Below, one piece after another: positions 32,033 through 39,982 of a stretch of 39,982 bases of DNA (positions are counted from its first letter, which is position 1; the number at the start of each line of letters is the position of its first letter). Location of the stretch: contig CALHAG010000017.1 in the NCBI GenBank assembly GCA_937934305.1, forward strand, positions 1-39,982, given 5' to 3'. The position numbers and the translations under genes were made by a program. Below the pieces are notes generated by a model that worked only from the letters and a program-made list of their open reading frames with translations, did not search any database and had not been told where the DNA came from. This DNA is from Candidatus Caldarchaeum subterraneum. GTDB taxonomy: Archaea > Thermoproteota > Nitrososphaeria_A > Caldarchaeales > Caldarchaeaceae.

Positions 32033-32047
32033 CCGCGTATGACGCGG
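32033..32047. repeat. 15-bp palindrome CCGCGT-ATG-ACGCGG
   Basis: Perfect 6-bp inverted arms with a 3-bp centre in the divergent gap between LysDH-like 2 and pyrD (31956-32150). A TATA-like ATATATA pair (about 32081-32088) and GGTTAATTAG (about 32116-32125) are also here; the latter is about 30 nt before the pyrD TTG. Possible regulator site; no more can be said. Confidence 0.3.
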
Positions 32048-32150
32048 CCATCATCCTCACAAAAATCTCCTCAACATCGGTATATATCATTTCAGACCCC
32101 ATCTTAAACAGATATGGTTAATTAGTAACCATCCGTGTAAAAGGCATGGC

Positions 32151-33149
32151 TTGTTTACAGAATATTTTTACACGTTTCTTCGGAGACTCCCACCCGAGAC
32201 TGGGCATGCATTTGGTTTAAGTTTGCTTTCACACGCACCCATCAGAGTGGACTTTGATGTGCAAAGTTTTAGCGTTAACACGTCTTTCGGCCGGTTGAGA
32301 AACCCAATAGGCTTGGCTGCAGGTTTTGATAAACAGGGAAAATATGTCAAGGCCCTGCAGCGGCTTGGGTTCGGGTATATTGTGGCAGGGACTGTTACGA
32401 GGATGCGTAGAGAGGGTCTTCCCAAGCCACGGATCGTTAGACGGGAAAAGGAGGAGGCGCTGGTGAACGCCATGGGCTTCCCCAACCCTGGTCTGGAAAA
32501 ATTTCTGGAAAACATCTCCAAGAACAAGCCCTATGAAGTCCCGGTCGTGATAAGTGTTGCCGACGAAAATCCGCAGCATCTTCTCGAATGCTACGGAGAG
32601 GCCCAGAGGCACGCCGACGCCATAGAGATAAACATAAGCTCGCCCAACACCCCGCAGCTGAGACACTACTTCAACCCAGCTCTCTTCAGAGATGTTGCCG
32701 AGTCGTTGGCAGCCGAGAAAACCAAGCCCACCTACCTCAAAATCCCTCCCTACAGCAACTCGGAGGAAAAAGAAGCCATATACCGTGTTGTGAAGATTTG
32801 GTTTGAAACAGGGTTCACAGGCGTCACCGCTGTAAACGCTTTACTAGTTGACGAGCCACGGGTTTCAGCCCGTAAAGGAGGCCTCAGCGGTAAACCGCTT
32901 CTCCCCTACATGCTCCGCGTTGTTTCAGAAGTCCGGGAAATGGTTGGCTCAGGTTTTGAAATCCACGCATTAGGTGGAGTATTCACGGGCAAAGATGTGT
33001 ATGAGGCGTTGAGAAGAGGAGCCAACACGGTACAGCTCTACACGGCGCTTGTCTACAGAGGGCCTTACACGGTTAAGAAAATCTTGGAAGAGCTCAGGCA
33101 TGTTATGGCTGAGAAGGGAGTGGATTCGGTCGAGAGCATCACCGTTTAG
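32151..33149 (+). CDS. pyrD: dihydroorotate dehydrogenase, class 2 (quinone-linked)
   Basis: Oxidises dihydroorotate to orotate in pyrimidine synthesis. 332 residues. Visible: N-terminal amphipathic helices resembling those that anchor class 2 enzymes (FLRRLPPETGHAFGLSLL), GLAAGFDKQGKYV, GTVTRMRREGLPKPR, NAMGFPNPG, INISSPNTPQLR (catalytic Ser, as in class 2), YLKIPPYS, GGLSGKPLLPYML, HALGGVFTGKDVYEA and LYTALVYRGPYTV. The Ser rather than Cys base and the N-terminal extension indicate electron delivery to quinone. TTG start at 32151; TATA-like element about 30 nt upstream. Its 3' end overlaps the convergent gene by 4 nt. Confidence 0.93.
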   Translation: MFTEYFYTFLRRLPPETGHAFGLSLLSHAPIRVDFDVQSFSVNTSFGRLRNPIGLAAGFDKQGKYVKALQRLGFGYIVAGTVTRMRREGLPKPRIVRREKEEALVNAMGFPNPGLEKFLENISKNKPYEVPVVISVADENPQHLLECYGEAQRHADAIEINISSPNTPQLRHYFNPALFRDVAESLAAEKTKPTYLKIPPYSNSEEKEAIYRVVKIWFETGFTGVTAVNALLVDEPRVSARKGGLSGKPLLPYMLRVVSEVREMVGSGFEIHALGGVFTGKDVYEALRRGANTVQLYTALVYRGPYTVKKILEELRHVMAEKGVDSVESITV

Positions 33150-34048
33150 CGGAAGTATCCGGGGATGCCGAACAGGTTTCCGAGGAACTCACCGAAGAGA
33201 AACGTCGCTGCGGCGGTACCCATAATCAGAAGGGTGTTTTCCAGAACCTCTCTTTTGAAGCTGGTCTCGTTGACTACGGCGACGTAGTATGTGAAAATGG
33301 AGGCGAGGATTATGGCGAGAGCCACGGAGGCTGTGAAGGCTTCGAGCATGTCGTGTGTGAGGAAGTAGGGTAATGCGAGGATGATTGTTGACAGTAGGTA
33401 TACCACGCCAGTTACCAGGCCCGAGGTGAATGATTTTTGTCTGAGCTCGCTCTTCGCCTTGAGGTATGCGGCGACGCCCATGGAGATGGATGCGGCGAAG
33501 CCCACAACCAGTCCTGCGACACCCGCTATCAGCGTAGAAGAAGTTACCCCAAGAAAACCGGCGTGAACACCTGAGACCTCGATGATTGAGTCGGATAACC
33601 CCAGAGCTATGAAGCCTATGTATCTCAATATTGGTTCGTCGATTTGGTTTTGGAGAGTTTTCTCATGCTCCTCCTCGTCTCGGAGAAATTGCTCGACTTT
33701 TTCCCGATGTTGTTCCTCAACCTTGTATACGATTTTGCGGTATCTGTTGATGACCTCGGTTTCGTGGCGTTCGAGGAATTTGATGACGAAGGTTATTCCA
33801 AGCAGGCGTCTCAAGAACATGATGAGCCAGAAGCGGAGTTTGCTGAAAGCAGGCCTCTGGTCCGGTGCAAGTGTTCTCCAAAACTCGTAGTGCTCCTTCT
33901 CCATCTCAGAAAGCTTAACCAGCATTTCCCTCCGCTGTCCATTCTTCTCCCTCTGTGCAAGCTCCCTGTATACGACGTGGTCAAAGTATTCGTCGTCACG
34001 GAAAAAAGAGGCGTCAGCCGAAATGTCAACAGGGTCGGCATCAGTCAT
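33146..34048 (-). CDS. erythrin-VIT1 protein: ferritin-like domain fused to a CCC1/VIT1 iron transporter
   Basis: 300 residues in two parts. Residues about 15-135 are a ferritin-like four-helix bundle: YRELAQREKNG (E29), SEMEKEHYEFW (E50-x-x-H53), then LERHETEVINRY and DEEEHEKTLQNQ, the E...ExxH...E...ExxH di-iron pattern of rubrerythrins. A basic hydrophobic hairpin lies between. Residues about 145-300 carry five hydrophobic segments of the VIT1/CCC1 family, with GLSDSIIEVSGVHAGFLG and SISMGVAAYLKAKSE. Likely senses or oxidises Fe2+ and exports it across the membrane, as in bacterial MbfA. ATG at 34048 is 4 nt after the upstream M20 stop. Transport direction is inference. Confidence 0.9.
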   Translation of the reverse strand: MTDADPVDISADASFFRDDEYFDHVVYRELAQREKNGQRREMLVKLSEMEKEHYEFWRTLAPDQRPAFSKLRFWLIMFLRRLLGITFVIKFLERHETEVINRYRKIVYKVEEQHREKVEQFLRDEEEHEKTLQNQIDEPILRYIGFIALGLSDSIIEVSGVHAGFLGVTSSTLIAGVAGLVVGFAASISMGVAAYLKAKSELRQKSFTSGLVTGVVYLLSTIILALPYFLTHDMLEAFTASVALAIILASIFTYYVAVVNETSFKREVLENTLLIMGTAAATFLFGEFLGNLFGIPGYFR

Positions 34049-34052
34049 ATCT

Positions 34053-35399
34053 CTACCCTGTGTAAAGGTAGTTTTTGAAGTTGAGCATTATGAGGGCTAT
34101 GTGTTTGATGTTTGCAGTGAAGTCTGTGAGACGTATGTTTTCGTCGGGGCCGTGTGGGGAGGAGCCGTGGTATCCGCATCCTGTTGAGACGCATGGTGTT
34201 TCGAGGATTTCTGTTATGACGTACATCGGTCCCGAAGCTGCTCCTGAAGGAATTATGATTGGAGATTTTCCGTAGGCTGTTGCGGCGGTGTCTGCTACGA
34301 GCTTGGGGAGAAAGTTGTCGGGGCTTGTCCGTGCAGCTGGATAGGCTTGGTGAATGTGTAGCTTGATGTCGGTTGCGCCGTTTTTCTCGAGATGCTGTAG
34401 AAGAAGCTGCTTTATCTTCTCGGGGTTTTGTCGTGGAACTAGACGTATGTCAAGCTTTGCCGAGGCCTTGGATGGTATGATGGTTTTACTGCCGGGGCCT
34501 ATGTAGCCGGCGTAGAGGCCGTTGAGGTTGATGGTTGGCTCGAGAAACAGCTGTCTTAACGGGTTCTGCTCAGCCGTTTTGAGAAGTTTATGGGGTGGGC
34601 TGAACTCCGCTATGTCAAGCTTCTCCAGCAGTTCCTCGCCCTCGTATACGACATCGTCGTAGAAACCTTCTATCGTTACTCTGCCGTCGGGGCCCCGCAT
34701 CGTGGAAAGAGCTTGCACAAGCCTCCACGCCGGGTTCTCGACAACTGCTCCCCACGAAGAGTGCAGGTCGCTGGCCGGGCCCTCTTTCTCCAGCTCCACA
34801 TATAGCATCCCTTTCTGCCCAAGGTAGATAACGGGTGAGCCGCTTCTGCTCACGTATCCATATTCCCATATGCATCCGTCGGCGAAGAGCTTGTCACGGT
34901 TTTCGCGGACAAATTTTTCAAGTCCGGGGCTACCGACCTCCTCACCCCCCTCTATCAAAAACTTCAGGTTCACAGGCATTTCCCCCAAGGTGCTGAGGAT
35001 GGCTTCAACTGCTGCGAGACGGGCGGCGATGTTGCCTTTGTTGTCAGCCGCGCCCCTTCCAAAGAGTTTGCCGTTTCTGACAGCGGGTGTGAAGGGTGGT
35101 GTTGTCCATTTTTCTAATGGTTCAGCGGGTTGGACATCGTAGTGATTGTAGAACATAAGCGTCGCATGTGCCTCGTAGTTCATCGTGCCAAGCAACATGG
35201 GGCCACCGCCCTCAGGGTTGCTGAACCTCTCCACACGGAATCCATGGTTCTCCAACATCTCCGCAACAAGGTCGGCGCATTCCTCGAGACCGCTGCCATA
35301 GGTCGAGACGCTTGGAACAGTTATCAGACGCTTAGCATACTCTAGATACTTGTCACGGTTTTCTTCCACGTGTCGGAAAAGAGGAGTTAGGTTCACCAT
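34053..35399 (-). CDS. M20 family dipeptidase (CNDP/CPG2-like)
   Basis: 448 residues. Metal-site blocks: MFYNHYDVQPAEP (H-x-D), FGRGAADNKGNIAARLAAVEA (bridging Asp), FLIEGGEEVGSPGL (Glu pair), a lid domain with GLYAGYIGPGSKTIIPSKASAKL, and GCGYHGSSPHGPDENIRL near the C-terminus. The length and NHYDVQP wording are typical of dipeptidases such as carnosinase/CNDP and PepV-like enzymes rather than the shorter ArgE/DapE group (compare the 373-aa gene at 29661). Cytosolic; no signal. ATG at 35399 overlaps the end of a tiny zinc-finger gene by 7 nt, so expression is likely coupled. Confidence 0.9.
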   Translation of the reverse strand: MVNLTPLFRHVEENRDKYLEYAKRLITVPSVSTYGSGLEECADLVAEMLENHGFRVERFSNPEGGGPMLLGTMNYEAHATLMFYNHYDVQPAEPLEKWTTPPFTPAVRNGKLFGRGAADNKGNIAARLAAVEAILSTLGEMPVNLKFLIEGGEEVGSPGLEKFVRENRDKLFADGCIWEYGYVSRSGSPVIYLGQKGMLYVELEKEGPASDLHSSWGAVVENPAWRLVQALSTMRGPDGRVTIEGFYDDVVYEGEELLEKLDIAEFSPPHKLLKTAEQNPLRQLFLEPTINLNGLYAGYIGPGSKTIIPSKASAKLDIRLVPRQNPEKIKQLLLQHLEKNGATDIKLHIHQAYPAARTSPDNFLPKLVADTAATAYGKSPIIIPSGAASGPMYVITEILETPCVSTGCGYHGSSPHGPDENIRLTDFTANIKHIALIMLNFKNYLYTG

Positions 35400-35527
35400 T
35401 TTGTTCGGTCGCCTTCAAGCAGCCCGCTGCCGATATGTATTCTGTCGATGTGTTTGGAGAGCTCGGCCTCGGTCTTGAAGACGGAGTCACAGTAGGGGCA
35501 TCTGAACTCTTTTTTCTCGGAACTCAT
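35393..35527 (-). CDS. 44-residue C2H2 zinc-finger protein
   Basis: Small gene starting MSSEKKEFRCPYCDSVFKTE. One classical finger: C10-x2-C13-x12-H26-x4-H31 (CPYC...FKTEAELSKHIDRIH) with the hydrophobic core Phe and Leu in place, and a short tail GSGLLEGDRTKW. Single C2H2 proteins of this size are common in Thaumarchaeota/Aigarchaeota-like and crenarchaeal genomes and may bind nucleic acid or protein. Evidence for a real gene: an intact finger, ATG 35527 with a TATA-like CTTAATAC about 25 nt upstream, and TGA overlapping the ATG of the peptidase gene (ATGGTGA). May regulate or assist the peptidase; inference only. Confidence 0.8.
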   Translation of the reverse strand: MSSEKKEFRCPYCDSVFKTEAELSKHIDRIHIGSGLLEGDRTKW

Positions 35528-35553
35528 CCATAGACATAACATAAGGCGGCGTA

Positions 35554-36483
35554 TTAAGTCTTGTCTAAGCTGAGCTGGTTGACGGCGTTTCGGATGATTT
35601 TTACGCTTTCGCGGAATTTGGTGAGCTCGTCGGGGGATAGGCTTGGCTCCAGCACCTTCTCCACCCCCTCTGCTCCCAGCACACAGGGGAGAACCGCGTA
35701 AACGTCTTTTTCCCCGTATTGGCCGGTGAGTAGTGTTGATGTGGGGATGATGGATTTCTGGTCCTTGAGTATCGCCTCGACCATGACAGCAACCCCTGCC
35801 CCAGGAGCGTGATGCGCCGACCAGCCCTTCAGCCTGATGATTTCCGCTCCCATTTTACGCGTCGCCTCCACAATCTCCGCCGTGCTTTTCTCATCCATGT
35901 ATTTGCTTAGAGGCTCGGTCCCCACATAGGTGTGGCTGGGCAGCAGAACCATCGAGTCGCCGTGCTCGCCGATAACCATCCCCCTGATAGACTTGTAGCT
36001 CACACCGAGTCTGTTTCTGATGAGGTAACGGTATCTCCCCACGTCAAGCAGTCCGCTGAAGCCCATCACACGTCTGCTCTCGAACCCAGTAACCCTGTAA
36101 GCCACATACGCCATGACATCAAGCGGATTGGTTACAACAATTACCTTAGACTTTGGAGCGTTCTCCCTTATGTGTCTCGAAACCTCCTTGATTATTTCCG
36201 CGTTCTTGAGCAAGAGGTCGAGCCTCGTCATATCGGGTTTGCGTGTGAGTCCCGCGGTGACCACGACGACGTCGGAGCCCTGTATGTCTCGGTAGTCGTT
36301 TGAGCCTTTCACATCGACATCGAGGTCCAATATTGCGCATGCATGGTTTAGGTCAAGGGCCTCGCCCTGCGGAAGACCTTGAATAACATCCAGCAAAACT
36401 ATGTCCCCCAGCTCGCGGAGAGCAATCTGCAAAGCAGCCGAGGTCCCAACCCTTCCACTCCCAACAACGGTGATTAACGGCAT
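35554..36483 (-). CDS. mdh: malate dehydrogenase (LDH-like family)
   Basis: NAD(P)-dependent interconversion of malate and oxaloacetate. 309 residues. Visible: VVGSGRVGTSAAL (nucleotide binding), LLDVIQGLPQGEALDL, TAGLTRKPDMTR (active-site loop; the Arg where lactate dehydrogenases carry Gln supports malate), VTNPLDVMAYVAY, GFSGLLDVGRYRY, GEHGDSMVLLPS (catalytic His) and the C-terminal subunit-contact helices. Acidic D at the end of the second strand (LLDV) suggests NAD preference. Next to succinyl-CoA synthetase genes, matching a TCA-type pathway. ATG at 36483, 32 nt after the MBL gene stop. Confidence 0.95.
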   Translation of the reverse strand: MPLITVVGSGRVGTSAALQIALRELGDIVLLDVIQGLPQGEALDLNHACAILDLDVDVKGSNDYRDIQGSDVVVVTAGLTRKPDMTRLDLLLKNAEIIKEVSRHIRENAPKSKVIVVTNPLDVMAYVAYRVTGFESRRVMGFSGLLDVGRYRYLIRNRLGVSYKSIRGMVIGEHGDSMVLLPSHTYVGTEPLSKYMDEKSTAEIVEATRKMGAEIIRLKGWSAHHAPGAGVAVMVEAILKDQKSIIPTSTLLTGQYGEKDVYAVLPCVLGAEGVEKVLEPSLSPDELTKFRESVKIIRNAVNQLSLDKT

Positions 36484-36515
36484 ATAAAATCATCTTAACC
36501 GCAGGTAAAATAGCT

Positions 36516-37394
36516 TCAGCCGTTTTTTCTAAAATACTCGTACAAGCCCATGGCTGAAATTTTGACAAGGTTTTGGGCGTAGATGGGAAGCTTTTCACCC
36601 GCCTCCTTCTCAAGCATCCGTTCAAGAGCGATGTATATTCCGCCGACACCAGCTCCCCCTCTATACGCCTTCTCAGCCACCGCCACAAACTCACGTGTCT
36701 TCTCTATGAGAAAATCTACATGAGCCTCGTCTGTTTCACGGCTGCCGAAATGAGGTGTGTGGAAGATTTTGGAGCCGAGTTTTCCGAGCTTGGCGAGGCT
36801 GTCTATGAACTGGTTGAGGTCGAAGCTTGGGGGTGGTGTCGAGGGAATGATGAAGGGTTTGCCGGGATATTTTATGGGGACGGCGTCGGCTGTGATGACG
36901 GAGCCGTCGCTGACAGCGACTGTGAATTGATGAGGAGCGTGGCCTGGTGTGTAGATGAATGTTAGCTCAACGTCTCCTAAGACGAGAGTTTCGCCGTCGC
37001 CTGCGCTGTGAACACGATGCTCCTCCACGGGCTTCACTTCCCCGAAAACCTGTAAAATGTCTGGGCCATAGACCTCGAGGACGCTGGCCACGAGCCTCGA
37101 TGGGTCAACCAGATGTTTAACGGCTCTCTGGTGAGCGATTACCTCCGCTTCTCTGAAGTGTTCTGCGAGTCTCCATACCGCTCCCGAGTGGTCCAAGTGA
37201 ACATGTGTCGGGATAATGTAGTCGAGCCTGGTGACACCCATCTCCTTCAAAGCGTTTATCACGACATCGGCAGTCGACGAGTATCCTGCGTCCACCAAAG
37301 CGGTTTTCCGCCCTCTCACGAGGTAGCATGCGACGATTTTCTCAAACCCGAGAGCCCTTGTATCAATGAGGTAAACCTTCTCCGAGACCCGCAA
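36516..37394 (-). CDS. MBL-fold metallohydrolase (glyoxalase II-like)
   Basis: 292 residues. Visible: TALVDAGYSSTADV, zinc motif THVHLDHSGAVWRL (about 62-75), YTPGHAPHQFTVA, SVITADAV and HTPHFGS, so the H-x-H-x-DH, H, D, H ligands are all present. The C-terminal 80 residues are helical. Closest known types are glyoxalase II/thioesterase-like hydrolases; the substrate is not evident. Different from the 322-aa MBL at 15420 in both halves. Starts 1 nt after the phosphatase stop, so it is part of the sucCD-phosphatase unit. Confidence 0.85.
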   Translation of the reverse strand: MRVSEKVYLIDTRALGFEKIVACYLVRGRKTALVDAGYSSTADVVINALKEMGVTRLDYIIPTHVHLDHSGAVWRLAEHFREAEVIAHQRAVKHLVDPSRLVASVLEVYGPDILQVFGEVKPVEEHRVHSAGDGETLVLGDVELTFIYTPGHAPHQFTVAVSDGSVITADAVPIKYPGKPFIIPSTPPPSFDLNQFIDSLAKLGKLGSKIFHTPHFGSRETDEAHVDFLIEKTREFVAVAEKAYRGGAGVGGIYIALERMLEKEAGEKLPIYAQNLVKISAMGLYEYFRKNG

Positions 37395-37395
37395 C

Positions 37396-38187
37396 CTACT
37401 TCAACTCAATTATCTCCGCCTGTTCCTTATAGGTTTGGAGCAGGACCGCCTTCGGTGGAACCATGTAGTAGCGGCATGAGAAAACCGTCAAAAGCCTTCC
37501 GCCGAAGATGTATCGGTATCCGTCGGGCATGGGTTGGTGAGAGCGTATCAGCAGCCTTAAGCCGTTTTGCTCCATGAAGCTTGTGAAGACGTCTTCCCCG
37601 AAGTATAGCGCGCCGCCTCCACGGTCGCTCTCAGCAAACCCTTTGACACCGGGATGAGGGTCGTTCCACAACAGCTGAAAAGCGACAGGATGCTCGGGGT
37701 CGTCTTCCCCGCGCTCAAGCTTCTCAACCTCTTCGACCATGTGCAAACCTCTGGCAATTCCACCGTGGACAAAGAAAACATCTCGCCAGCGTAGCGCGTA
37801 CGGAAGCTGTGCAAATGCTTTGAGGAATTGCTGGTAGGTTTTGAGGCCGTGTCTGCGCGTGACGGTGTCGAGGAAGCCGTAGTATGTGTTCATGGTGAGT
37901 GTTTCATGGTTTCCGCGGAGTAGGAGAAGTCTATTCGGCTCGGCGAGCTTCCGCTCAAAGAGTAGCGTGATGTTTTCTATCTGGTAAGGGCCTCTGTCCA
38001 CGTAGTCGCCGAGAAAAACTGCTACAGCATCTTTCTCATCAGCGTAGTCGAGGGCTTTTTTTGTGGAGTCTACGTCTCCGTGGGTGTCGCCGACAACAAG
38101 AAGAGGCGAGCTATCTGTTCTAAGGAGCGAGGGTTCTTTACGCAGTATTTCGGCGACTTGTTCAGCGAGTTGCGGTAAATCTGTCAT
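37396..38187 (-). CDS. PPP-family (PP2A/PP1-like) serine/threonine protein phosphatase
   Basis: 263-residue metallophosphatase. All PPP signature motifs: VVGDTHGD (GDxHG), [11 protein letters not shown] (GDxVDRG), [13 protein letters not shown] (GNHE), FVHGGIARG and a distal IRSHQP, with the metal-bridging Asp, Asn and His ligands present. Cytosolic protein dephosphorylation is the expected role. ATG at 38187 overlaps the sucD stop by 4 nt, so it is translated with the succinyl-CoA synthetase subunits, and the MBL gene follows after 1 nt. Archaeal PPP enzymes of this length are well known in Sulfolobus and Pyrodictium. Confidence 0.94.
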   Translation of the reverse strand: MTDLPQLAEQVAEILRKEPSLLRTDSSPLLVVGDTHGDVDSTKKALDYADEKDAVAVFLGDYVDRGPYQIENITLLFERKLAEPNRLLLLRGNHETLTMNTYYGFLDTVTRRHGLKTYQQFLKAFAQLPYALRWRDVFFVHGGIARGLHMVEEVEKLERGEDDPEHPVAFQLLWNDPHPGVKGFAESDRGGGALYFGEDVFTSFMEQNGLRLLIRSHQPMPDGYRYIFGGRLLTVFSCRYYMVPPKAVLLQTYKEQAEIIELK

Positions 38188-39059
38188 TTGAGGAGTTGGA
38201 CGAGTTTGTCGGCGACTTCGCCGGGTGTGGATGCGACGTGGACGCCTGCTTCGGTGAGTGCTTTGACCTTGCTTGCGGGGTCTCCTGCACCAAGCGATAT
38301 GATGGCCCCCGCATGGCCCATCCGTTTCTCTGGAGGAGCTGTTCTCCCCGCTATATAGGCCACAACAGGCTTGGGGTACCTTGTTTTCACGATGTATTCG
38401 GCGGCCCTCTCCTCAAGGTCTCCACCTATCTCACCGATGAGAACAACAGCTTCCGTCTCCTCATCCCTTCTAAACATCTCAAGCACATCTATGAAGTTGA
38501 GGCCAACAACGGGGTCACCTCCTATGCCTATGCATGTTGACTGGCCGAGGCCTTTGACGGTCACGGCGTGGGCTATCTCGTAGGTGAGCGTGCCGCTGCG
38601 GGAAACAATCCCCACGCGTCCTCTCTTGAAGATGTGGCCGGGCATGATGCCTACCTTTGCGGCGCCGGGTGTGATGACGCCGGGGCAGTTGGGGCCGACT
38701 ATGTTTGAGCCGCGGAGCCTCGCGTATGCGATGAACTTCATTGCGTCATGGATGGGGACATGCTCCGTGATGACGACGACGAGCTTTATCCCCGCGTCAA
38801 GCGCCTCGATAACCGCGTCACCAGCGTAGGGAGCTGGAACCATCACCATAGATGTGTTTATCTCGGGATGCTGCGCCACCGCCTCCTCAACCGAGTCATA
38901 AACAGGCACACCTTCGATAGATTGGCCACTTTTTCCAGGCGTCACCCCTGCCAAAACTTTGGTACCGTACTTGAGCATGGCTTTTGTGTGGAAGGCGCCC
39001 TGCCTGCCGGTGATGCCTTGAACGAGGACGCGTGTGTCTTCGTTGACGAGGATTGCCAT
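38184..39059 (-). CDS. sucD: succinyl-CoA synthetase alpha subunit
   Basis: Catalytic, CoA-binding subunit; converts succinyl-CoA to succinate with NTP formation. 291 residues. Visible: [20 protein letters not shown] and GVTPGKSG (CoA site), [78 protein letters not shown] and [11 protein letters not shown] with the phosphorylated histidine. ATG at 39059, 7 nt after the sucC stop; the stop overlaps the phosphatase gene. Complete. Confidence 0.96.
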   Translation of the reverse strand: MAILVNEDTRVLVQGITGRQGAFHTKAMLKYGTKVLAGVTPGKSGQSIEGVPVYDSVEEAVAQHPEINTSMVMVPAPYAGDAVIEALDAGIKLVVVITEHVPIHDAMKFIAYARLRGSNIVGPNCPGVITPGAAKVGIMPGHIFKRGRVGIVSRSGTLTYEIAHAVTVKGLGQSTCIGIGGDPVVGLNFIDVLEMFRRDEETEAVVLIGEIGGDLEERAAEYIVKTRYPKPVVAYIAGRTAPPEKRMGHAGAIISLGAGDPASKVKALTEAGVHVASTPGEVADKLVQLLK

Positions 39060-39066
39060 GTTTTTC

Positions 39067-39982
39067 TCACCTCGCGAGCTCAGCGGCTTTCGCGGCCGCT
39101 TCCTCCATGCTGTCTAGTGGGTAGATGCCGTTTTCGACGAGGATGCGTTTGCCCTCCTCCTCGTTTGTGCCCATCATCCTCACCACAATCTTCTTCCCCG
39201 CGCCGACGGATTTGTATGCAGAGACAAGGCCGCGGGCCACCTCATCACATCGCGTAATCCCTCCGAGTATGTTGACGAACACCACCTTCACCCGTGGATG
39301 TGTCAGCAGCAGCCTAGCGGCCTTTTCCACAACATCTTCAGCAGCTCCGCCGCCGACGTCGAGAAAGTTTGCCGGGCTTCCGCCCTTCAGCTTAACCATG
39401 TCCATCGTCGCCATCGTCAACCCCGCCCCGTTACCGATAATGCCTATTTCACCGTCAAGCTCCACCGCGGCAAACCCGAGACGACGGGCCTCAGCCTCCA
39501 ACCCCGTCCCCGACTCAGGCCGACTAAACTCACCACGCCTAAACAACGCATTATCGTCGACAATAATTTTGGAGTCAAGAGCGACTAGTCTGTTATCAGG
39601 TGTTATGACCAGCGGGTTTATTTCAGCCAGCTCACAGTCGTTTTCGACAAACAGTCGGTATAGACCGCGGAGGATTGTGGCTGCCTGCTGCGCAAGCTTC
39701 TGGTCAAGCTTCATGAAGCTGATGATTTTTCTCACCTGATAGTCGGCGAGGCCCAGCAAAGGGTTTACCTCTGTCTTCAAAACGTGGCCGGGGCTTGTTC
39801 TCGCCAGTTCCTCAATCTCCACACCGCCTTCGGCCGATGCGATTACCACGGGCGCACGCTTGAACCTGTCAACTATGATGCCGAGATAAAGCTCCTTCAC
39901 CACCTCAGTATACTCTGTCACAATGAGCGACTCAACCTTCTCACCCTTAATCTCCGAGCCCAGCATTTTGCCCGCCAACATC
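39067..39982 (-). CDS. sucC: succinyl-CoA synthetase beta subunit, 5' end beyond the window
   Basis: Nucleotide-specificity subunit. The 304 residues visible begin around [19 protein letters not shown], corresponding to roughly residue 85-90 onward of complete SucC, so the start lies off the right edge; the ATG at 39981 is internal. Visible: [83 protein letters not shown] and [14 protein letters not shown], the ATP-grasp C-terminal and flavodoxin-like domains. Co-transcribed with sucD. Confidence 0.96.
   Translation of the reverse strand, partial: MLAGKMLGSEIKGEKVESLIVTEYTEVVKELYLGIIVDRFKRAPVVIASAEGGVEIEELARTSPGHVLKTEVNPLLGLADYQVRKIISFMKLDQKLAQQAATILRGLYRLFVENDCELAEINPLVITPDNRLVALDSKIIVDDNALFRRGEFSRPESGTGLEAEARRLGFAAVELDGEIGIIGNGAGLTMATMDMVKLKGGSPANFLDVGGGAAEDVVEKAARLLLTHPRVKVVFVNILGGITRCDEVARGLVSAYKSVGAGKKIVVRMMGTNEEEGKRILVENGIYPLDSMEEAAAKAAELAR

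Noticed and set aside
31990-32065. Second C/D box sRNA on the minus strand of the pyrD gap
   Set aside because: An ATGATGG and a distant CTGA exist, but no D'/C' pair, guide spacing or terminal stem fits.

Overview
The window reads as a gene-dense stretch of chromosome from a thermophilic archaeon of the TACK group, most likely Aigarchaeota/Thaumarchaeota-like. Support: class I archaeal CCA-adding enzyme, UPF0201, TrmG10 methylase, archaeal PRPP synthase, a GINS23-MCM pair, Hel308 helicase, a geranylgeranyl-reductase-family enzyme, TATA elements about 26 nt before many start codons (leaderless transcription) and GGTGA-type ribosome sites elsewhere. TTG and GTG starts are frequent. I saw no tRNA, rRNA, CRISPR array, insertion sequence or prophage. 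The lineage call is inference.

Layout. 1-6.3 kb: tRNA/RNA maturation and nucleotide genes (CCA enzyme, ThpR, dTMP kinase, CBS protein, UPF0201, RNase Z, TrmG10, PRPP synthase). 6.3-7.7 kb: an uncharacterised three-gene unit (49-aa protein, ParB-fold protein, cysteine phosphatase). 7.7-12.4 kb: replication/repair (Hel308, MCM, GINS23). 12.5-15.4 kb: geranylgeranyl-reductase-type flavoprotein, threonine synthase with no normal start codon, short MscS-like channel and a convincing C/D box sRNA candidate. 15.4-32 kb: an amino-compound catabolism island with four class III aminotransferases, two lysine-6-dehydrogenase-like enzymes, a stand-alone molybdenum hydroxylase large subunit, a PotABCD-type ABC transporter, an M20 deacylase/peptidase and an MBL hydrolase. 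32-40 kb: central metabolism and housekeeping (class 2 dihydroorotate dehydrogenase, erythrin-VIT1 protein, M20 dipeptidase with a tiny C2H2 zinc-finger gene, malate dehydrogenase, MBL hydrolase, PP2A-type phosphatase, succinyl-CoA synthetase).

How the genes may work together. The 20.7-32 kb part is two converging units: plus strand, Mo hydroxylase - LysDH-like 1 - substrate-binding protein; minus strand, LysDH-like 2 - M20 - aminotransferase - PotA - PotB - PotC. The transporter's binding protein is on one side and its membrane/ATPase subunits on the other, with stop codons abutting. The simplest reading is uptake and degradation of a cationic or omega-amino compound (polyamine, lysine or an N-acyl derivative): deacylation, deamination to an aldehyde, then oxidation. 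The substrate is not fixed by the sequence.

Most notable observations: an Asn where the third catalytic Asp of the CCA-adding enzyme is expected; the C/D box sRNA with its own promoter; a threonine synthase whose reading frame seems displaced by one base at its start; the ParB-fold/phosphatase unit; tandem, partly mutually exclusive hairpins before an aminotransferase gene; and a 44-residue zinc-finger gene overlapping a peptidase gene.
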